NCBI GenBank assembly: GCA_018239675.1
Contig: JAFEGX010000042.1
Location: 1-57,442 of the forward strand
Length of the DNA stretch: 57,442 nt
Reading direction: 5' to 3'
Source: Verrucomicrobiota bacterium
GTDB lineage: Bacteria > Verrucomicrobiota > Verrucomicrobiia > Opitutales > Opitutaceae
Each line of letters starts with the position of its first letter. Position 1 is the stretch's first letter. A model generated the notes under the pieces. The model did no database searches and was not told the origin of the DNA. It saw only the letters and a list, made by a program, of their open reading frames with translations. Of the stretch, positions 17,055-25,207 are shown in pieces. Both the position numbers and the translations under genes were made by a program.

Positions 17055-17161
17055 TTAGCTTTCAGCCATCAGCCATCAGCCGTCAGCGCGAACCGCTCCG
17101 ATCACGGGGCCTGTCTGACACCGGCACCTGAGACCTGATAGCTGACGGCTGACAGCTTCCC
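17055..17161. repeat. Heptamer inverted-repeat element, TCAGCNN type, abutting the thrC start
   Basis: The left arm is five 7-base units (17055-17089: TTAGCTT, TCAGCCA twice, TCAGCCG, TCAGCGC). The right arm is five units (17127-17161: CCTGAGA, CCTGATA, GCTGACG, GCTGACA, GCTTCCC), complementary in consensus. The spacer is 37 bases. The last unit ends one base before the ATG of thrC, so the repeat forms the whole thrC leader and no Shine-Dalgarno is visible. Confidence 0.85.
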
Positions 17162-18520
17162 ATGCGGTACATTTCCACTCGCGGTCAGACTCCGGCGCTC
17201 GGCTTCTCGGATGCCGTGGCGACCGGGCTCGCGCCGGACGGGGGGTTGTTCCTGCCGGAGCAACTGCCGGACCTCTCGGGGCGTCTGGCCGGGTGGGCGG
17301 GACTGGGCTATGCGGACCTGTGCTTCGAGTTCATGCGGGTCTTCGCCACGGACATTCCGGCGCCGAGGCTGCGGGAACTCGTCAACCGGTCGTACATGCG
17401 CTTCACCGATCCGGCGATCGCGCCCCTTCGCCGGCTGGGACCCGGGCTGCACGTGCTGGAGCTGTTTCACGGCCCGACCCTCGCGTTCAAGGACTTTGCG
17501 CTCCAGCTGCTGGGCCAGCTCTACGGCCACCAGTGCGAGGTGCGCGGCGAGGCGATCAACGTCCTCGGCGCCACCTCGGGCGACACCGGCGCCGCCGCGA
17601 TCCACGGGCTGATCGGCCGGCCGGGCACCGCGATCTTCATCCTGTATCCCGACGGACGCGTGTCGCCGCTGCAGGAGCGCCAGATGACCTGTACGGGCGC
17701 GGACAACGTCTTTGCCCTCGCCATCGACGGCTCGTTCGACGACGCGCAGGCCGCGCTGAAGGAGATCTTCGCCGACCAAGCCTTCCGGACCGGTCACCGG
17801 CTCTCGGCGGTCAACTCCATCAATCTCGCCCGCGTGCTGGCCCAATGCGTGTACTACCTTTCGGCCTGGTTGCGGCTCGCGCCGGCGGAGCAGGAGGACG
17901 TCGAGTTCGTGGTGCCGACCGGCAATTTCGGCAACGTCCTTGCCGGCTGGCTCCTCCAGCAGATTGGGGTGCCGATCCGGAGCTTCAAGATCGCCACCAA
18001 CCAGAACGACATCCTGTACCGCCTCTTCACCACGGGTGAGTACCGCGTGGCGGAGGTTGCGCCCAGTCTCGCGCCGTCGATGGACATTCAGGTCGCGTCA
18101 AACTTCGAGCGCTTTCTCTACTACACCGTGGGCCGCGATCCCGCGCGGGTGCGGGAGGTTATGGAACGATTCAAGGCCACCGGCGACTATCGCTTCGCGG
18201 ACTGGAACGCCGGGGCGTTCACCGCCTCGCGCTGCTCTGACGCGGAGATCCCCGGCATCATCCAGCGGATCCACCGCCAGTACGGCTACGTGGCCGACCC
18301 GCACACGGCCTGTGCGTTCAAGGAACTGACGCCGGGGCGCACCAGCGTGGTGCTCGCGACGGCGAGTCCGGCAAAATTTCCCGAGACGATTCGCGCCGCC
18401 ATCGGCGTCGAACCCACGCACCCTTCCCTGGAAGCACTGAAGGCGCGGCCGGTCGTGAAGCATCGGCTGACGGCGAAAACGGGCGCGATCAGGGCGTTCA
18501 TTGAGGCGCATGCGGTCTGA
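17162..18520 (+). CDS. thrC: Threonine synthase
   Basis: This 452-residue PLP enzyme converts O-phosphohomoserine to threonine. It is of the longer E. coli-like class, starting with MRYISTRGQTPALGFSDAV and APDGGLFLPE. The PLP lysine is in FHGPTLAFKDFALQLLG. Other family blocks are LGATSGDTGAAAIHG, SINLARVLAQCVYYLSA, VPTGNFGNVLAGW and DPHTACAF. It is the last gene of the serA-to-thrC run, but separated from lysC by a 107-base repeat element that provides its immediate leader. No Shine-Dalgarno is visible at the ATG, so translation may be leader-dependent or weak. Confidence 0.95.
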   Translation: MRYISTRGQTPALGFSDAVATGLAPDGGLFLPEQLPDLSGRLAGWAGLGYADLCFEFMRVFATDIPAPRLRELVNRSYMRFTDPAIAPLRRLGPGLHVLELFHGPTLAFKDFALQLLGQLYGHQCEVRGEAINVLGATSGDTGAAAIHGLIGRPGTAIFILYPDGRVSPLQERQMTCTGADNVFALAIDGSFDDAQAALKEIFADQAFRTGHRLSAVNSINLARVLAQCVYYLSAWLRLAPAEQEDVEFVVPTGNFGNVLAGWLLQQIGVPIRSFKIATNQNDILYRLFTTGEYRVAEVAPSLAPSMDIQVASNFERFLYYTVGRDPARVREVMERFKATGDYRFADWNAGAFTASRCSDAEIPGIIQRIHRQYGYVADPHTACAFKELTPGRTSVVLATASPAKFPETIRAAIGVEPTHPSLEALKARPVVKHRLTAKTGAIRAFIEAHAV

Positions 18521-18531
18521 CCGCATTTGTC
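18510..18531 (+). terminator. Possible terminator hairpin overlapping the thrC stop
   Basis: ATGCGGT (18510-18516) and ACCGCAT (18520-18526) form a 7-bp stem around CTG, followed by TTGT. The TGA stop codon of thrC lies within the hairpin. The T-tract is short, so this is a weak candidate. A second longer inverted repeat, AGCCTCC (18534-18540) with GGAGGCT (18588-18594), lies just downstream in this convergent junction. Confidence 0.4.
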
Positions 18532-18642
18532 CCAGCCTCCTCACGTCGGCTGCTACCAGTGGGCTGGGCCAGTGACCACGGGCGTTGGGAGGCTTCACGC
18601 GCTTGTCGTGTTTCGCGGTCCATTCGGATCGGTCCAAGGCGC

Positions 18643-20091
18643 CTAGAGCAGGGGCGCCAGCAGCCGGCTGAAATCCTCGACGATGCGGGCCGGCAGGCGC
18701 TGCCGACGATTCGGATCGGTCTTCAGTTCGTGGCACTGGCCCAGCAGCTCACTCGCCCAAGCCTTGATGGCTCCGACCTCGGCATCGGAATGCACGACGA
18801 GGCCGATCTCGAAATTCACGAACAGGCTCCGGAGGTCGAAATTGGCGGAGCCCAGCAGGGCGATCCGGTCGTCCACGATCAGCGCCTTGCTGTGAAGCAT
18901 GCCCGCGCCGTACAGCATCACGCGCCCGCCGGCCCGGCGGAGTTCGCGCACGTAGTGGCGGCGCGCGAAGTCCGTGACCGGATGGTTTGAGCGCGCCGGG
19001 AGCACCAGGGTCACTTCCCGGCCGGCCCGGGCCTTAACGATCAGGGACCGCAGCAGGACTTCGTCGGGAATGAAGTAGGGCGTGACCAACCAGATGCTGA
19101 CCTCCGCCTCCTGGATCATCGAGACGATGCCCTCGTACAGGGGATCGCCGGGCACGTCAGGACCGCTGGCCACGACCTGCAGTTCGGCGGTGCCGCGGGC
19201 GGTAAGGCCGGCGGCGGGGAACTCCTGCCGGAGCGTCGCGGGCGGCCGGCGGCTGGCAAAGCACCAGTCGGCGATGAACACCTCGTGCAGCATCGCGGCG
19301 GCAGGGCCCTCGATCACGGCGCCGAGATCGGCGAAGCGTTTCCGGTACGGCGACGGCCCCATGTACTCGATCGCGAGATTGTGCCCGCCGATGATGGCGG
19401 TGGTGTGGTCGAACACGGCGATCTTGCGGTGATTCCGGAGATTGGCCGAGCCGCGCGACGTGAACGGAAGCACGGGCATGAAGCGGATCACCTCGCCGCC
19501 GGCGGCGCGCAGCGGGGCGAGAAAATTTCCGCCGATGAACATCGACCCGACCGAATCCAGGAGCAGCCGAACCTTCACGCCCTCGCGGGCCCGTTCGGCC
19601 AGCGCCTGGACAATGGCCCGGCCCGTGTCATCGCGGCCGAGGATGAACGTGGTGAGGTGAATGCAGTGCCGGGCCGCGCGGATCTGCTGCATGATCTCGG
19701 CGTACGTGGCCTGGCCGGTGGTGAGCAGCCGCAGGCGGTTGCCGGCGACCGGCGAGGTGCCGCCGGCGGCCATGATCGTCTGGGCAACGGGCCAGTGCGT
19801 GTAGAAGGACGGCAGCTCGGGCTGTCCCGGCAGGGCGGGGGTGAGCGGGAGCTTGCGGGCGGCGAGGCGCCGGAGCTTGCGGCCGCCGAGCAGCAGGTAA
19901 AGCGGCACGCCGACATAGGGCACGAGAACGATGACGAGCAGCCAGGCGAACGTGTTTGCCGGGGCCTTCTTTTGGCTCATGAGCCGGGCCACGACCAGCA
20001 GCGCGAGCAAAAAGCCGCAGAGCGCGGTCAGATCGGTGATCAGCCCCCGCGCGATGAAGTCCGAGAGCCATTCCTTGAGGTCGGCGAGCAT
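18643..20091 (-). CDS. Cardiolipin synthase-like phospholipase D family protein
   Basis: This 482-residue membrane protein has the bacterial Cls layout. Two N-terminal transmembrane helices (about residues 18-36 and 47-68) are followed by two PLD domains. The first HKD motif is NHRKIAVFDHTTAIIGGHN and the second is MLHSKALIVDDRIALLGSAN. The family joins two phosphatidylglycerol molecules to make cardiolipin, but other phosphatidyltransfer substrates are possible. It is convergent with thrC and divergent from the tRNA-Tyr gene. Confidence 0.88.
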   Translation of the reverse strand: MLADLKEWLSDFIARGLITDLTALCGFLLALLVVARLMSQKKAPANTFAWLLVIVLVPYVGVPLYLLLGGRKLRRLAARKLPLTPALPGQPELPSFYTHWPVAQTIMAAGGTSPVAGNRLRLLTTGQATYAEIMQQIRAARHCIHLTTFILGRDDTGRAIVQALAERAREGVKVRLLLDSVGSMFIGGNFLAPLRAAGGEVIRFMPVLPFTSRGSANLRNHRKIAVFDHTTAIIGGHNLAIEYMGPSPYRKRFADLGAVIEGPAAAMLHEVFIADWCFASRRPPATLRQEFPAAGLTARGTAELQVVASGPDVPGDPLYEGIVSMIQEAEVSIWLVTPYFIPDEVLLRSLIVKARAGREVTLVLPARSNHPVTDFARRHYVRELRRAGGRVMLYGAGMLHSKALIVDDRIALLGSANFDLRSLFVNFEIGLVVHSDAEVGAIKAWASELLGQCHELKTDPNRRQRLPARIVEDFSRLLAPLL

Positions 20092-20119
20092 CGGGTCAGT
20101 CTAGGCCGGAGTCATGCAG

Positions 20120-20147
20120 TCGTAAGTCGAGGATCGAGCAGGCGAGT
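20120..20147. repeat. Short heptamer array, TCGAGNN type
   Basis: Four consecutive 7-base units (TCGTAAG, TCGAGGA, TCGAGCA, GGCGAGT) lie 29 bases upstream of the cls-like start. The unit resembles that of the element at 3158-3278. No clear second arm was found. Confidence 0.5.
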
Positions 20148-20302
20148 GGCCAGAGTTCAGTGGAACGTTTCAGCCGTGGCTGCCCGGCGGAAGTGGCTGT
20201 CCGTCAGCTTTTCGAGTTTCTTCTCCTCGACCGTCGATTGCATGCCTCCGGCTGAGGACAACCGGCGGTGGGGAGGGACGCAAGGCGACGTTAAGAAAAT
20301 CC

Positions 20303-20331
20303 TTGAACTCGGCCTCGCGACCACAGATTTT
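20303..20331 (+). promoter_or_regulatory. Candidate promoter for tRNA-Tyr
   Basis: TTGAAC (20303-20308) and GATTTT (20326-20331) are 17 bases apart, resembling a sigma-70 -35/-10 pair with a weak -10. The tRNA 5' end is 17 bases further on. Confidence 0.35.
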
Positions 20332-20347
20332 CCGCGTTCCCTTTTTC

Positions 20348-20433
<86 letters not shown>

Positions 20434-20802
20434 GTCTTCCCCGTCGCGCCAGCGGCCAGAAGATTGCCGCGGCGGAACCCGCGGCCAACGCGTGAAGCCG
20501 GGCCGACAACCCTGTGGCCGGCTACGACCCGGCAAGTCAGTCTGTGATAGCGAAGCTATCGTAGTTGAAGGGCTCCAGCCGGAGGTTGAAAGCCGGAGAG
20601 ATGGCTTACCCGTGGTGGCCGCGGCGTTTTGCGTGACCATCCTGCGCCTCCAACTCTCTCCAAACGAAAGACAAGTACACCCGGCGGTGAATCCGCCTTG
20701 GCTAGGCGCTTTTGGATTTCATCGCCGGACCTTTTTGGCGTTTGGCGGTTTGGCGTTTGGCAATTTTCTCCCAGAGTCACCGAACCTCCCCAACCCCCGC
20801 CC
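20434..20802. repeat. Intergenic region with a TTTGGCG heptamer array
   Basis: These 369 bases between tRNA-Tyr and the end of pdhC contain no convincing gene. The only structure seen is four 7-base units, TTTGGCG at 20734-20747, then TTTGGCG and TTTGGCA at 20749-20762, with a one-base slip between the pairs. No second arm was found. Confidence 0.55.
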
Positions 20803-22137
20803 TCAAAGCAGCAGCAGCGACGGGTTCTCCAGGTGGTCCTTCAGCGCGTTCAGGAATTTTGCCCCGAGCGCGCCGTCAACCACCCGGTGATCGCACGAAA
20901 GAGTGAGGCTCATGCGCTCGCCGACCACGATCTGGTCGCCCTTCACGACGGGCTTCGTGACCGTCGCCCCGACCGCGAGGATCGCGGCATTGGGCGGATT
21001 GATGATGGCCGAGAAACGCTCGATGCCCATCATGCCGAGATTTGAGACGCAGAAGGTGCCGCCGGTGAACTCGGCCGGCGCGAGCTTCTTGTCCCGCGCG
21101 CGCTTGCCGAGGTCCTTCGCCTCGACGCTAATCTCGAAGACGGACTTCTGGTCGGTGTTCTTCACGACCGGGGTGATGAGGCCGTCCTCGATCGCGACGG
21201 CGAATGAGACATGCACGGTGCCGTGGGCCTTGATGCCGGTCGCGTCAAACGAGCTGTTGACCTGGGGGACCGCGCGGAGGGCGGCGGCACTGGCCTTCAG
21301 GACGAAATCGTTCACGGACAGGCGCACGCCATCCTTGGCGAGGCCGGCGTTGAGCTGGCTGCGCAGGACGCCGAGCGGGCCGGCGTCGACCTCGATCTCG
21401 AGGTAGAAATGGGGGATGGTCGTCTTGGACTCGACCAGACGGCGGGCGATGACCGACCGCATGTTGGAGAGCGGCGTCGTGCCGTCGGCCTGGATTTCGG
21501 TCGTATCCAGCACGCTGCGCCACGGCCAGGCGTCGGCAGCGGACTTGGCAGAAGTCGGCTTGCCGGCAGCGGCCGGAACCGTGGCGGGCGCCGCCGGCCG
21601 CGAGGCGGCAGCGAGGATGTCGGCACGCACGATGCGCCCGCCCGGGCCGGAGCCGGTCACCCGCGCGGGATCAATGCCCTTTTCGGCAGCGAGCTTGCGG
21701 GCGAGCGGCGAGATGCGCAGCCGGCCGGACGAAGCCACGGGCATGGCGGGGACCGCGGGAGCGATGACCGCGGGAGCCGCTGCCGGAGCCGGGGCGGCCG
21801 GTTTTGGCGCCGGGGCGGCCACCGGGGCCGGCGCGGGGGGCACGATCGGCGCGGCCGCCTTGGGGGCGGGAGCAGTAGCTGGAACCTCGACCTTCTCGCC
21901 GGGCTTTCCGATCGCGCAGAGCGGGGCGCCGATCGCGACCTGGGAGCCGGCAGGAGCAAACCGCTTCAGGAGCGTGCCGTCAAAAAAGCACTCCAGCTCC
22001 ATCGTGGCCTTGTCGGTCTCAACCTCGGCCAGCATTTCGCCGGTCTTCACCGCGTCGCCTTCGTTCTTGAGCCACTTGACCAGCGTACCGACCGTCATGG
22101 TGTCGCTGAGCTTCGGCATGTCGATGATTTGGGCCAT
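20803..22137 (-). CDS. pdhC: Dihydrolipoamide acetyltransferase, E2 of pyruvate dehydrogenase
   Basis: This 444-residue E2 transfers acetyl groups from E1 to CoA and forms the core of the complex. The single N-terminal lipoyl domain has its lipoylated Lys in VETDKATMELE (about residue 43). A long Ala/Pro linker (about 80-140) leads to the E3-binding domain RISPLARKLAAEKGIDPARV. The catalytic domain ends with SCDHRVVDGALGAKFLNAL, containing the HxxxDG motif. It is the third gene of pdhA-pdhB-pdhC on the minus strand, separated from pdhB by a repeat-filled 100-base gap. No E3 (lpd) gene is in the window. Confidence 0.95.
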   Translation of the reverse strand: MAQIIDMPKLSDTMTVGTLVKWLKNEGDAVKTGEMLAEVETDKATMELECFFDGTLLKRFAPAGSQVAIGAPLCAIGKPGEKVEVPATAPAPKAAAPIVPPAPAPVAAPAPKPAAPAPAAAPAVIAPAVPAMPVASSGRLRISPLARKLAAEKGIDPARVTGSGPGGRIVRADILAAASRPAAPATVPAAAGKPTSAKSAADAWPWRSVLDTTEIQADGTTPLSNMRSVIARRLVESKTTIPHFYLEIEVDAGPLGVLRSQLNAGLAKDGVRLSVNDFVLKASAAALRAVPQVNSSFDATGIKAHGTVHVSFAVAIEDGLITPVVKNTDQKSVFEISVEAKDLGKRARDKKLAPAEFTGGTFCVSNLGMMGIERFSAIINPPNAAILAVGATVTKPVVKGDQIVVGERMSLTLSCDHRVVDGALGAKFLNALKDHLENPSLLLL

Positions 22138-22151
22138 GGAGGGGAGGAAAA

Positions 22152-22240
22152 TTGGGAAAGTGGAAAATTGGGAAAGCGGGAAACGGAAGCGTGGGAAACG
22201 GGCCAGCGGGTTTCTGACGTTTCTTCTTTCCGGATTTTCA
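22152..22240. repeat. Octamer inverted-repeat element, YGGGAAAS type
   Basis: From 22152 the plus strand reads as 8-base units such as TGGGAAAG, TGGAAAAT, TGGGAAAG, CGGGAAAC, ending near 22203. The opposite arm (22209-22240, read on the minus strand) is TGAAAATC, CGGAAAGA, AGAAACGT, CAGAAACC. The TGA stop codon of pdhB is the first three bases of this arm. It lies inside the pdh operon between pdhB and pdhC. Confidence 0.65.
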
Positions 22241-23215
22241 GCCGAGGGCCTCGAGGGCGCCTTGGTAGACGCGCTGGGGGTTGGGCAGTTGCTCGATCTC
22301 GACCGGCGGGCTGTAGATCGCGGGCGCGTCGACCGTGGTCACGCGGTGGATCGGGGCGTCCAGTTCGTCGAACGCCTCGCGCTGGATCATGTAAGCCAGC
22401 TGGGAACCGACGCTGGCAAATGGCTTCTGTTCCTCGACGATCAACACGCGGTGGGTCTTGGCGACCGACGCGAGCACCGTGTTGATGTCGAGCGGACGGA
22501 TCGTGCGGAGGTCAACCACCTCGACGGACTTCCCGTGCTCCTGCTGCAGGCGCTCGGCCGCGGCCAGCGAGTGCAGGACCGAGCGGCCGTAGGTCACGAT
22601 CGTCAGGTCGGTGCCGGTTCGCTTCACATCGGCGACACCGAGCGGCACCAGATGCTCGCCCTCCGGAACCTCGCCCTTCTCGCCGTAGAGAATGGTGTTT
22701 TCGAGGAACATCACCGGGTCATTGTCCCGGATCGCCGACTTGAGCAGCCCCTTGGCGTCCGCCGGCGTGGCTGGCACGACCACTTTCACGCCCGGATGAT
22801 TGGCCAGGACATTTTCCGGCGTGTGGGAATGCGTGGCGCCGACGTTCGTGCCGCCGTTGGCCGGTCCGCGGATGACGATCGGGCAGTTGATCAGGCCGCC
22901 GGACATGTAGCGCACGTTGGCGGCGTTGTTGAGGATCTGGTCAAACGCGACCGAGTAGAAGCTCCAGAACATGAGCTCCATCACGGGCCGGATGCCGAGC
23001 ATGGACGCGCCGACGCCCAGGCCGATGAAGCCGGCCTCCGAGATGGGTGTGTCGACGACGCGCTGCGGGCCGAACTTGGCGAGGAGGCCCTCGGTGACCT
23101 TGTAGGCGCCGTTGAACTGGCCGACTTCCTCGCCCATGACGACGACGTTGGAGTCGCGCTCAAGTTCCTCGGTGAGGGCGTGGCGGATGGCTTCGCGGTA
23201 GGTGATGACGGGCAC
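22238..23215 (-). CDS. pdhB: Pyruvate dehydrogenase E1 component, beta subunit
   Basis: This 325-residue beta subunit of the heterotetrameric E1 pairs with PdhA to decarboxylate pyruvate on thiamine diphosphate. The N-terminal block ITYREAIRHALTEELERD, the ThDP-contacting VVMGEEVGQFNGAYKVTEGL, and later TPISEAGFIGLGVGASM and VEVVDLRTIRPLD are family-typical. The start codon is GTG. Its stop falls within a repeat arm. It lies 53 bases after pdhA. Confidence 0.95.
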   Translation of the reverse strand: MPVITYREAIRHALTEELERDSNVVVMGEEVGQFNGAYKVTEGLLAKFGPQRVVDTPISEAGFIGLGVGASMLGIRPVMELMFWSFYSVAFDQILNNAANVRYMSGGLINCPIVIRGPANGGTNVGATHSHTPENVLANHPGVKVVVPATPADAKGLLKSAIRDNDPVMFLENTILYGEKGEVPEGEHLVPLGVADVKRTGTDLTIVTYGRSVLHSLAAAERLQQEHGKSVEVVDLRTIRPLDINTVLASVAKTHRVLIVEEQKPFASVGSQLAYMIQREAFDELDAPIHRVTTVDAPAIYSPPVEIEQLPNPQRVYQGALEALG

Positions 23216-23268
23216 GGGAGTGAGAGAAGAAACGTCGAAGAGATTAAATTGGGAAACCGGACGGAGGC

Positions 23269-24369
23269 TCAGTTGAAGAAGAGCCGGCCGCCGGATTTGC
23301 GCTCGGACGGGTGGTCGGCTTCCCAGTAAACGTCGCGCTGGAGGTCCTCGACGGTCGGGAAGGGGCTGGCCTCGGCGAAATCGGCGGCCTGGTCCGCCTC
23401 GAGGCGCGCGGCCTGATCGATCTGCTCGATCAGCGCGTCATTGAGCACGCCCTCGGCCATGAGCTGATTCTGGAAAAGCTGGATCGGGTCTTTGGTGCGA
23501 CGGTAGTCCTCGATCTCGGCCTTCGAGCGGTAGGTGTTGTCCGGGTCTGCGACCGAGTGCCCGCGATAGCGGTAGGTACGAATCTCGACGATCGCGGGTT
23601 TGGACGCCTCGCGGGCGGCCTTGAGGAAGCGGTCCATGGTCTCGCGGACCTCGTATAGGTCATGACCGTTGCAGGTGCCCCAGGCCATGTCGTAGGCCTC
23701 GGCCCGCTGGGCGAGTTCTCCAGCCGACGAGCGCCGCTGGCTGGTGCCCATCGAGTAGCCGTTGTTTTCAATCACAAAGACGACCGGGAGCTGCCAGAGC
23801 GAAGCGAGATTGTAGGCCTCGTGCACCGCACCCTGGTTCACCGCGCCGTCGCCCATGAAGGCCATCGCGGCGCCCTTGAGACCCTTGTACTTCAGCGCGT
23901 AGGCGAGGCCGGTGCCGAGCGGGACCTGGCCACCGACAATGCCGTGACCGCCCCAGTAGTTCCGGTCCGGGGCGAAATAGTGCATGGAACCGCCCTTGCC
24001 CTTGGAGCAGCCCGTCGCCTTGCCGAAGAGCTCGGCCATCAGCTCGTTCAATCCCATCCCGACCGCGATGGCATGCCCGTGGTCGCGGTAGGCGGTGATC
24101 ACGTGGTCATCCTTGCCCATCAACGAGCAGCAGCCCACCGCCACCGCCTCCTGGCCGATATAGAGGTGGAGGAATCCACCGATCTTCTTGGCCTGATACG
24201 CCCGGAGAGAACGCTCCTCAAACCGGCGAATACGCAACATCGTGCGATACAAGTCGATCCGTTCGTCCTTGCTCAGCTTGGCGTTGACCGGTGCCTTGGT
24301 GGAAGGGCTGAGGGCGGACACGCTTTCGTCGGCTTTCTTGTCGGCTGAGGCGCTCGTTTTCTTGGTCAC
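23269..24369 (-). CDS. pdhA: Pyruvate dehydrogenase E1 component, alpha subunit
   Basis: This 366-residue alpha subunit carries the thiamine diphosphate motif GDGAVNQGAVHEAYNLASLW and the downstream ENNGYSMGTS. GGSMHYFAPDRNYWGGHGIV and the phosphorylation-loop region RYRGHSVADPDNTYR, known in eukaryotic homologues, are conserved. An N-terminal Lys/Ser-rich extension of about 30 residues precedes the folded part. The start codon is GTG. Upstream is a short AT-richer stretch with 7-base units (GTTATTA, GGTTAAA, GGTTAAC at 24381-24401) that probably holds the operon promoter. Confidence 0.95.
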   Translation of the reverse strand: MTKKTSASADKKADESVSALSPSTKAPVNAKLSKDERIDLYRTMLRIRRFEERSLRAYQAKKIGGFLHLYIGQEAVAVGCCSLMGKDDHVITAYRDHGHAIAVGMGLNELMAELFGKATGCSKGKGGSMHYFAPDRNYWGGHGIVGGQVPLGTGLAYALKYKGLKGAAMAFMGDGAVNQGAVHEAYNLASLWQLPVVFVIENNGYSMGTSQRRSSAGELAQRAEAYDMAWGTCNGHDLYEVRETMDRFLKAAREASKPAIVEIRTYRYRGHSVADPDNTYRSKAEIEDYRRTKDPIQLFQNQLMAEGVLNDALIEQIDQAARLEADQAADFAEASPFPTVEDLQRDVYWEADHPSERKSGGRLFFN

Positions 24370-24562
24370 AGGTGAAGAAAGTTATTAGGTTAAAGGTTAA
24401 CTCTTTTCCGGTCTGCCCAGAAATCAAGTTATTAGTCTGTCGCGGTGACGCCGCTGGACGCGTGATGGTCCCGAAGCGGTAACGTTCCGGCTTCCCGATC
24501 CACGCCTTTCCCCGCCGTTGTTTTCAACGGGAACACCCGGCGAACCAAGCGCTTCGCCTGAT

Positions 24563-25075
24563 TCAGGGCGCCTGGCGCGGCGTGATTTCCTCTACCGTGA
24601 CCCGCACCGGCTGGCCCGGCATGCAGTCGGCGCGGAGGGCGACGAAGCGGTCGCGGTACTGGTCGTAGACGGGCCAGAGGGCGTTGCGGTCGGTTTCGGG
24701 AATCGGCAGACCGCGAACCGCCTCGCGCGAGAAGAACCCGAATTTCCCCTCGGCGATGTCGGGCGGGAGCGCAGGCAGGGGCCGGCGGCAGCGGAACAGG
24801 AACATGAGCCAGTGGCTCTCGCCCTCGTAGGCCTTCTCCGCGATCATCGCGAACAGATGCAGATCGTCGGTCGTGATGTGAAATCCCACTTCCTCGCGCG
24901 TCTCGCGCACGGCGCATTCGAACGGAGACTCGCCGATCGCGGTCTCCAGCTTGCCGCCGATCGGGCTCCAGATTCCCAGATTTGGGGGCTTCGCGCGAAG
25001 CAGCAGCAGATGCTCACCGGCAGCGTTCTCCAGGAAGACGAGCACCGCGATCTTGTAGGGCAGGGCCGATGACAT
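24563..25075 (-). CDS. NUDIX hydrolase
   Basis: This is a 170-residue NUDIX-fold pyrophosphohydrolase. The Nudix box is readable as GGKLETAIGESPFECAV followed by RETREEVGFH. The usual spacing of five residues between Gly and the first Glu is lengthened by two. The REtREEvGF core with its metal-binding glutamates is intact. Substrate is not predictable (nucleotide-sugar, dinucleotide or oxidised dNTP). It stands alone and is divergent from the pilus-like locus. A CCGTTG-TTTT-CAACGG hairpin lies just beyond its 3' end (24515-24530). Confidence 0.82.
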   Translation of the reverse strand: MSSALPYKIAVLVFLENAAGEHLLLLRAKPPNLGIWSPIGGKLETAIGESPFECAVRETREEVGFHITTDDLHLFAMIAEKAYEGESHWLMFLFRCRRPLPALPPDIAEGKFGFFSREAVRGLPIPETDRNALWPVYDQYRDRFVALRADCMPGQPVRVTVEEITPRQAP

Positions 25076-25207
25076 GCGTTTCGAGAGGGTGAATTGAAGA
25101 TGGCCTGCGGCAAGCCCGCAACGCGACTGCGATTAGCTCGAAAATTACCGGAATCGCGGTAGCCGGCGCGCTTGGTTGCGCGGCTCAACGCGACCTTCTT
25201 GGCGCGC

